From Purpureocillium takamizusanense (Eukaryota > Ascomycota > Sordariomycetes > Hypocreales > Ophiocordycipitaceae): a DNA stretch of 64,000 nucleotides. Where the stretch lies: positions 930,001 through 994,000 of the forward strand of contig NC_063071.1 of NCBI RefSeq assembly GCF_022605165.1, given 5' to 3'. Below are positions 57,738-64,000 of this stretch, piece by piece (the first letter of the stretch is position 1; every line of letters begins with the position of its first letter). The position numbers were made by a program, and so were the translations under genes. A model generated the notes under the pieces. The model was not told where the DNA came from and searched no databases. It saw only the letters and a program-made list of their open reading frames with translations.

Positions 57738-59450
57738 ATGCGTTCTTTCCCATCACAGTGTAAAGCTAATCTGCTCTTGTTTCTTCTGACGGTCTTTTCA
57801 GGGACTCTTGCCACCACTGCCTCAGAGGTGATTCGAATTCTCATTCATATTGCTTAAGAGGGTCAGCTAATGGTGTTGTCCAGTGCGGCCCGCAATCACC
57901 ATGTGTAGATGGGAGCTGTTGTAACTCAAAGGGCCAATGCGGGTTCCAAGAGGGCCAGTAAGTCACTCTTGCGCCCGGCCGACGCAACATCTTGTCTGGC
58001 CCTGGCCTTCCTTGCGGATGGCATAGACTGATCCCTCACGATCGCGTAGCTGTGGACCAACATGCATCTCGAACTGCGACGTCAAAGCCATGTGCGGGGT
58101 TGATTCCTTGGGCGGCAATATCTCATGTGGTCTGAACCTTTGCTGCGGCTACTACGGCTGGTGTGGCATGGACACAGGCCACTGCATCAATGCTGACCCG
58201 GACTATGGAAAGGCCCCATGCCAGCAAGCATTCGGCTCTTGTGAGATGAAGGTTCTCCCGTCATGCAAGAAATCCTCGGGCTCCCTATGGCGGCATATTG
58301 GATACTACCAGGGTTCGAACACGAGAGACAGGGCCTGTGATAAAGTGTTGCCAAAGCAAATCAACACTCGCGGGCTTACGCACCTTGTTTATGCATTTGC
58401 GTACTTTCACCCTTCGACGTTCCAGATGATGCCGATGGATGAGGCTGATATCTCTCTGTACCCCGAGTTTACTTCGCTGAAGAAGAAGGGACTACAAACA
58501 TGGATCGCGGTCGGAGGAGTAAGTGCCACCAACTTTCTCTGGGTGGCCTTGCATATGTGCACGAGAGGGATATTCCTGAACATCGTATCAGACACTAACA
58601 TGATCCCTTCCAAATCTAGTCGGCCTTTAATGACCCGGGCTCAACACAACACGCCTTCAGCGATATGGTATCAACGGCAGCGAATCGAGCGGCCTTCATT
58701 TCTTCGCTCGCCGCTTTCATGGAGACGTACGGCTTCCAAGGTGCGGACATTGACTGGGAATACCCGTCTGAGCCCGCTCGCGGCGGCCGGGCAGGAGACG
58801 CCGCTAATTTCGTGCTCCTTGTCAAGGAGCTGAGAGCTGCTTTCAAACCCGAGGTCGGCATCAGCGTCGCACTGGCGCCAGACTACTGGTACCTTCGTGG
58901 CTTCCGACCCAAGGAAATGGAACCTTATGTCGACTTTTTTGGGTTCATGTCGTACGACCTCCACGGCCCCTGGGACTCATACGTCGGAGCCCTGGGTTCC
59001 ATCGTCCGACCGCAAACAGATATCACTGATGTTAAAAAGGACCTGCTGCCTCTTGTGTACGACGGCGTGGATTTTGGCAAGATCAACCTTGGGCTGGCAT
59101 ATTATGGCCGCACATATACCCTCTCAGACCCCGAGTGCGGCGACGTGGGCTGCCAATTCGTGTCGGGCAAGGGAGGCGCCAGCGGCCGGTGTACCAATTC
59201 GTCTGGGATTTTGTCGTTGATGGAGATTCGTCGACTGATTGCGAGCGAGGGGGCAAAGCCGTACCTCAATTCGACTGCCATGGTAAAGTATTTCACGTAC
59301 GGCGGCGGGAGCAACTGGGTCGGGTACGACGACCACGAGACGCTGGAGATGAAGCGGGCGTTTGCGGAGGAGAGCTGTCTCGGTGGCACCATGATTTGGT
59401 CTGTCGACTTTGACACTGAGACGGAGTCGAAGCGGAAGTGCGCCACCTGA
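57738..59450 (+). CDS. Secreted GH18 chitinase with hevein-type chitin-binding domain
   Basis: Extracellular endochitinase-type enzyme cleaving beta-1,4-GlcNAc polymers. Exons 57738-57827, 57884-57957, 58050-58518 and 58620-59450 join in phase, giving 487 aa. Residues 1-30 are a signal peptide with a strong hydrophobic core. Residues about 31-90 are Cys-rich and resemble CBM18/hevein sequence (CCNSKGQCG, CCGYYGWCG). The GH18 barrel starts at about residue 105 (IGYYQG), with the SxGG-like WIAVGG strand and the catalytic GADIDWEYP (Asp254, Asp256, Glu258 proton donor). The barrel ends with GGTMIWSVDFD, and the stop follows within 14 residues. The family resembles fungal subgroup C chitinases, whose usual members are far longer (over 1000 aa with LysM and C-terminal regions), so this is a short form. 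Likely uses are wall remodelling, competition with other fungi, or attack on chitinous hosts. Confidence 0.9.
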
Positions 59451-60384
59451 AATGCACACGCCAGTGTTGAAACCCAATATTCACGCAGCAGAGGGGGGCG
59501 GTGCCGCCACGGAGTTGCGACCCGTTTACGTGGGATGATGGGACCGGACGGTTCGAGCGGCCTGGGGGGTTTAATGCGCTCTTTATCGTTTCACTTGGTC
59601 AGTGCAGTCGTCGTCATCAACAGTGAAACCTCCTGTGAAGCTGATTGCCAGCCGATGTCCGTCCGCTGTCACTGCCGTGGTGGCGTCGGTAACGGCTTAC
59701 CGTACTGCCCACTGCGGGCCTGTGTCAGACAGACCGTTGCCGGCCATGTTCATGTAAAATCCCCCAAGCCTTTCTTTGACTTGGTTGTTGACGGACGGGG
59801 TCGCCCCCGGCACTCGTGATGACATGAAGCTTGACGCATCGATGCCAATCACGGCATGGACAGGCACGAAGGCAAGCACCAAGCACCATTTCCCTTTGCG
59901 ATCCAAAGGTTTCTCCAACGAGCAACAAGTGGAGGCATTGAAGCCAGGGATTGATCGGCAGTCAAACTGGGGCGGAGCAACTACGTCCGCGCATACGCCC
60001 GAGCTGAGGCTGAGATGGGTAAAGTCTAGTCGCGGGAGTCGTAATCCCTAGCATCTGATACGACAGCCAAGGCATTTTATTAGCTCAATGCTTGTGCCCT
60101 GCGCGCCCGCGGCCCTGGACCCGGATCCGCCTCGTCAACTAAGTTGCTGCTAACTTATTACGACTGCGACGCAGCTTCTACTACTACACAAGTGCCGGGG
60201 CGCTCAGCTTCGGTTTCCTCGGTTTCCCACAGGCAGACGCGTCTTGACAGCGTCGCTCCGATTCGTCATGCGTCACTAGTTACCCTTTACCCTGAACGCG
60301 TCCCATTCATTACCACGGCCACGCCCGGGTCGTAGTTGCGATCCTTCCTTCCTTACCATCAACTTCACCAGGAGTCGAGTAATC
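59451..60384. other. Intergenic region between chitinase and MFS genes
   Basis: Contains the 3' end of the chitinase gene and the promoter of the MFS gene. No frame has protein character. Confidence 0.45.
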
Positions 60385-62135
60385 ATGTCCGACGTGGAAC
60401 TCGACACGGAGCCGCCGTCCGAGGAGGATGCCCCGCTGCTGGACGACGACTACGAGCTTCCCGACGAGCCTCTACCCACGCGCCCGCGCATCAGGGCGAA
60501 GCGCTGGCAGGCCAAGACGCCGGGCACCATTGTGCTCCTCGCGGCGACGCTCAAGTTCTGCGTCACCTCGAGCGGCATGCTCTTGCTCATCCCGCTGTAC
60601 CGCCTGATCGAGGATGCCGTCTGCCACGCGTGGTACCAGGATGACGGGCCGGATATCATCGACGAGATGAAGTGCAAGGGCGATGAGGTGCAATCGCGAC
60701 TGGCTTATCTGCTCGGCTGGGTCGGGCTGGTCAATGCCATCATGAGTATGCCGCGGCCCCCGTTCGTTGCTGGTTGGACGGTTGGGGAGAGACAGAGAGA
60801 GAGAGCGCGAGAGAGACATGGTGCTGATTGATGAACTAACCCGTCCGCAGCCTTGATCGTCGCATTCCCGTACGGCATTCTCGCAGACCGCATCGGCCGT
60901 AAGCCCACCGCGCTCATGGCCTACGGCAGCGTCGCCGCCTCGTTCAGCTTTGCGCCGTTTTTGCTCCACGGCATGAAGAAGCAGATGCGCGAGAATCCGT
61001 ATCTCCTCATGACGGGCTCGCTCTTCATCTTGTTTGGCGGTGGCGTCCCTGTGCTGCTCAACACGCTGTACGCCATGGCTGCCGACGTGAGCACGGAGAA
61101 GGAAAAGTGAGTAGCCCTCCCCGTGTGCATCGGACGAACCCTGGGGATCGATCGGCATTGATGCTGACTTGAGGCAGAGCGTCGAGCTTCCTCTACCTCA
61201 CCTTTGGGGCGACCGCCGGTGGCCTGATCGGCCCTCTTCTCGCAGGCCTGCTGATGGAAAAGTACGGCCCCTGGGTGCCCATCTATACCGTCATCTTCAT
61301 CACGCCCTTTATGCTGTGCGTCTTCTTCTTCATCCCCGAGACCCTGGTCCAGGGGACGGGCAAGTCAAAACACACATACGACCGGCCGCTGCTCGAGGAT
61401 TTCAAGGAACACCTCGGCAACGGCATCCGCGATCTACGAAGGTCGCTCGACATGACCAGGAACATCAACATCCCGCTCGTGCTCCTCACCTTTTTCTTCC
61501 AGAGCGCGCGGTTCGCCGCCTACAGCAGCACGCTGGCGCAGTACATCAGCAAGCACTTTGGCTGGAAGCTCGCCGAGACGAGCCTCCTGCTGTCGCCGCT
61601 CGGCGTGCTCAACCTCGCCCTGCTCGCGGCCCTGCCCAAGGTGTCGCAGGTGCTCATGTCGCCGCGCTTCCGCTTCACCATCTTCGGCAAGGACCTGTTC
61701 CTGGCGCGGGTGTCGACGGCGCTCATCATCGCGGGCGCGCTGCTCGAGGGCTTCAGCCACAACGTGGTGCTGTTCCTGTTTGGGCTCTTCATCGGCACGT
61801 TTGGCGCCGCCGACAGCCCGCTCGCGCGCGCCACCGTGACGCACTACGTCGAGCCCGAGTTCACGTCGCGCCTGTACGCGCTCATCGGCATGGTGGAGGT
61901 GCTGGGCTCCTTCATCGGCGGGCCGGTGCTGGCTTTTTTCTTCGACCAGGGGCTGCGGCGCAAGGGCATCTGGATGGGCCTCCCGTGGTTCTATATCGCG
62001 TTCTTGTGTAGCATAGCGCTGACCGCGCTGATGTTTGTGAAGCCGCCGACGAAGAGTGTCCGCGATGAAAGAGGGCGGGTTGGTGGCGAGCGTGTAAACC
62101 GGGCAGCGGCAGAGAGCCACTTGCACCCGGAATAG
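60385..62135 (+). CDS. Major facilitator superfamily transporter
   Basis: Integral membrane transporter. Exons 60385-60745, 60851-61106 and 61178-62135 join in phase through introns of 105 and 71 bp, giving 524 aa. An acidic hydrophilic N-terminus (residues 1-45) precedes about twelve hydrophobic helices. The MFS motif A appears as GILADRIGRKP at about residues 128-138 after helix 2. A central loop (about 245-290, TYDRPLLEDFKEHLGNG) separates the two halves. The C-terminal half carries GFSHNVVLFLFGLFIGTFGAADSPLARATV. Drug:H+ antiporters and sugar permeases share this outline, so the substrate is not assigned. It lies 564 bp upstream of an ABCC transporter gene on the same strand. A shared role in efflux is possible but unproven. 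Confidence 0.88.
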
Positions 62136-62698
62136 AGTGTACACTTACCTTGCTGAATATATATCATAATTCGCCTTTACACCTCGTGAGGTCAATCGCG
62201 AGACGGAAAATGCGTGTAGTGTGCGATAGCCGAGAATACATTTCCGCCTCACGACCCGCTTCCCTCCAGCCAACACAACGAACGAGCCCTTGATGAGCAC
62301 GGCAAGCCCCGCGAGACTAACTGCTGACGCCAGTCGAGACCTTCACCGAATGAATGGCTCCGGCCGCCTTGTGGGGTTCCAACGGGCAACCGACGCAACG
62401 AGCCACGCCAGTGCCATGCGCGGCCTCGGGTCGAGACCTGCCCGATGCGGCTCCGTGGTAAGCAAGCCTCCGGGTACGGGGACCGCATCGGATGGTTGGC
62501 GCGGGCCGAGTAGCCCTCCTTCGCAAAGGGTCGTTTCGATACTTTTTGTAACCCTTTCTGGACCGTCTGAGGGGCACTGCATGAGCTCTCGTATATATGG
62601 AAAGCCTTCTCTGGTTTGCTTCTTGGCGCGGGCGCGTGCATCGTGGCTGGTTTGAGGTCTCGGTCGTCGACTCTTACTTATAGAGTTGTTGAGAAACC
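62136..62698. promoter_or_regulatory. Intergenic region between MFS and ABC transporter genes
   Basis: 563 bp with the MFS 3' UTR and the ABC transporter promoter. A TATA-like CGTATATATGG lies at 62590-62600, about 100 bp before the ATG. No gene is supported. Confidence 0.5.
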
Positions 62699-64000
62699 AT
62701 GGCCCGCAACGACACAGACTGCGGTGATGGCGCCTTCGGGCCGGGCGTCTGGAGCCAAGGCTGTCGAGGCGGCTTTGACTTTACCTGTGAGTCTCCCCTG
62801 TCATGCGCGTCAAGCAGTGAAGCCTACATATTGTCGTGCTGATGCATCAAAAAGTGACGTTCGAAGAAAGCATACTCACAATCCTTCCCGCCGCCGTCTT
62901 CCTTGTCGTGGCCGGTGGCCGTTGCGTCTACCTCTTCCGTTCCCCAGACAAGACCAAACGCGAGGCAACGTATACTCCCAAGCTGGTACGCTGACTAGAT
63001 ATGGAAACCCCCGTTCGCGGCCAAATTCATCCCCGGCTAATCGAAATCAGATCACGGGCTGCTTGTATGCCGCCCTCAACGTCGCGCTTCTCGCCGTCGT
63101 CGCATCATCTCCCCGCCAGGTCGGCTTCACACTCGCCATCGCCGCCACCGTGCTCAGTCTCCTCGCGTCCTTCACCATCGTCATCCTCTCCCACGTCGAG
63201 CACGTCAAGTCCATCCGCCCGTCCTTCTTGCTTACCATCTATCTCTTCGCCTCGCTTCTCTTCGACGCGGCCCGTCTGCGCACCGAGTGGCTCGTCGCCG
63301 CCTCCGCCAACTCGGCCTACGCCGGCGTCCTCTCCGCGTCCGCGGGGCTGAAGCTCTCCCTCTTGGTGCTGGAGACGGTCGAGAAGCGCAGCATCTTGAT
63401 TACCGGCGGAGCCAGCCGGTCGCATGAGAGCACCAGCGGCCCGCTCAGCCGCGGCTTCTTCGTCTGGCTCAACCCGCTGCTCATCACGGGCTGGGCGACG
63501 GTGCTCACCAACAATGACCTGCCGACCATCAACGAGAGGCTCTCGTCGAGGCGCCTCGACAGGCGCTTCGCCACCAAGTGGGACAAGGCGACGGCTGGGG
63601 GACGCAAGCCAATGCTGTTCTTGACGACCCTCAACGTGCTCCGATGGGAGCTGCTGAGCATTGCCCTGCCGCGCGTTGGGATCATTGGCTTGAGCATCGC
63701 ACAGCCGTACTTGGTGTCGAACGCCCTGCGTTTCTTGTCGATGCCCAGCGGTGAGGCGACGACAAATCTGGGCTACGGACTGATTGGCGCCTTTGCATTT
63801 GTCTTCATCGGCTCCGCGGTACGCCTCCCACCGTTTTCCCTTTATAGAGCAGTTTGGAGCTGACGAAACAGATACTCACTGCCTGGCACGAGCACCTCAC
63901 TTTCCGCGCCGGCGCCATGATCCGTGGCGGCCTCATCTCTCTTATTTACCGAAAGATGGTCCGCCTGCCCACCAAGCAACTAAGCGAGTCATCGGCCGTG
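62699..64000 (+). CDS. ABCC (MRP-type) multidrug/conjugate transporter, 5' part
   Basis: The first 372 residues of a full-length ABC transporter, cut by the window end. Exons 62699-62786, 62855-62985, 63051-63818 and 63872 onward join in phase through introns of 68, 65 and 53 bp with GCTGATG, CTAATC and CTGAC branch points. MARNDTDCGDGAFGPGVW followed by CRGGFDFTLTFEESIL is the usual opening of fungal ABCC proteins. Hydrophobic helices of the N-terminal TMD0 follow (ILPAAVFLVVAGGRCVY, LYAALNVALLAVVAS, FTLAIAATVLSLLASFTIV, FLLTIYLFASLLFDAARL). The linker SGPLSRGFFVWLNPLLITGW then leads into the first core membrane domain (GLISLIYRKMVRLPTKQ). ABCC members export glutathione conjugates and toxic metabolites or load the vacuole. 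The nucleotide-binding domains lie beyond the edge, so activity cannot be judged. Confidence 0.9.

Noticed and set aside
57738..57827. Possible frameshift in the chitinase signal-peptide exon
   Set aside because: A first reading of the T-rich stretch seemed to break the frame, but rereading the bases and the opposite-strand translation shows the exon is intact.
17679..64000. Secondary-metabolite cluster (regulator, MFS and ABC transporters in one window)
   Set aside because: No polyketide synthase, peptide synthetase, terpene synthase or tailoring enzymes are present, and the regulator is more than 40 kb from the transporters.

Overview
The window is nuclear DNA of a filamentous ascomycete, most likely a sordariomycete and plausibly Hypocreales. 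I infer this from the short introns (about 50-120 bp) with GTRNGT-type donors and CTAAC/CTGAC branch points, the GC-rich coding sequence, and the families present: Zn2Cys6 regulator, GPI-anchored yapsin-like protease, GH18 chitinase with hevein-type domain, tail-anchored haem-oxygenase-like protein and a patatin-NACHT receptor. Species cannot be fixed from the sequence. Exon limits were worked out by hand from splice signals and frame continuity; no database was searched.

Layout. 1-301: last exons of an upstream gene. 1.3-3.7 kb: secreted GPI-type aspartyl protease. 3.7-17.7 kb: a 14-kb stretch with no convincing gene, ending in a pyrimidine-rich promoter. 17.7-20.3 kb: Zn2Cys6 transcription factor. 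20.3-30.9 kb: a second gene-free stretch of 10.6 kb. 30.9-35.5 kb: a large patatin-NACHT (fungal NLR-type) gene, tail-to-tail with an Asp-rich protein of unknown function (35.7-36.8 kb). 37.6-45.1 kb: compact core genes, namely a DUG3-like glutamine amidotransferase (-), a Cdt2-like WD40 protein (+) and a haem-oxygenase-like protein (-). 45.7-46.0 kb: a MITE-like element with perfect 34-bp inverted repeats. 48.7-50.3 kb: drug/metabolite-transporter family protein. 50.9-52.1 kb: AT-rich island with a solo LTR nested in an older inverted-repeat element. 52.4-54.8 kb: small unknown ORF and a cytosolic periplasmic-binding-protein-like gene. 55.9-59.5 kb: small Cys-rich secreted protein and a GH18 chitinase. 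60.4-64 kb: MFS transporter and the start of an ABCC (MRP-type) transporter, cut by the window end.

The genes do not form one pathway, and no polyketide or peptide synthase backbone is present. Three loose themes can be seen: the cell surface and secreted functions (protease, small Cys-rich protein, chitinase), transport (DMT, MFS, ABCC) and self/non-self recognition (the patatin-NACHT protein). The most interesting items are the patatin-NACHT protein, which seems to carry a second, P-loop-less NACHT-like module before the intact one; the MITE; the nested solo LTR with its 5-bp target duplication; and the isolation of the zinc-cluster regulator between two very long gene-free stretches.
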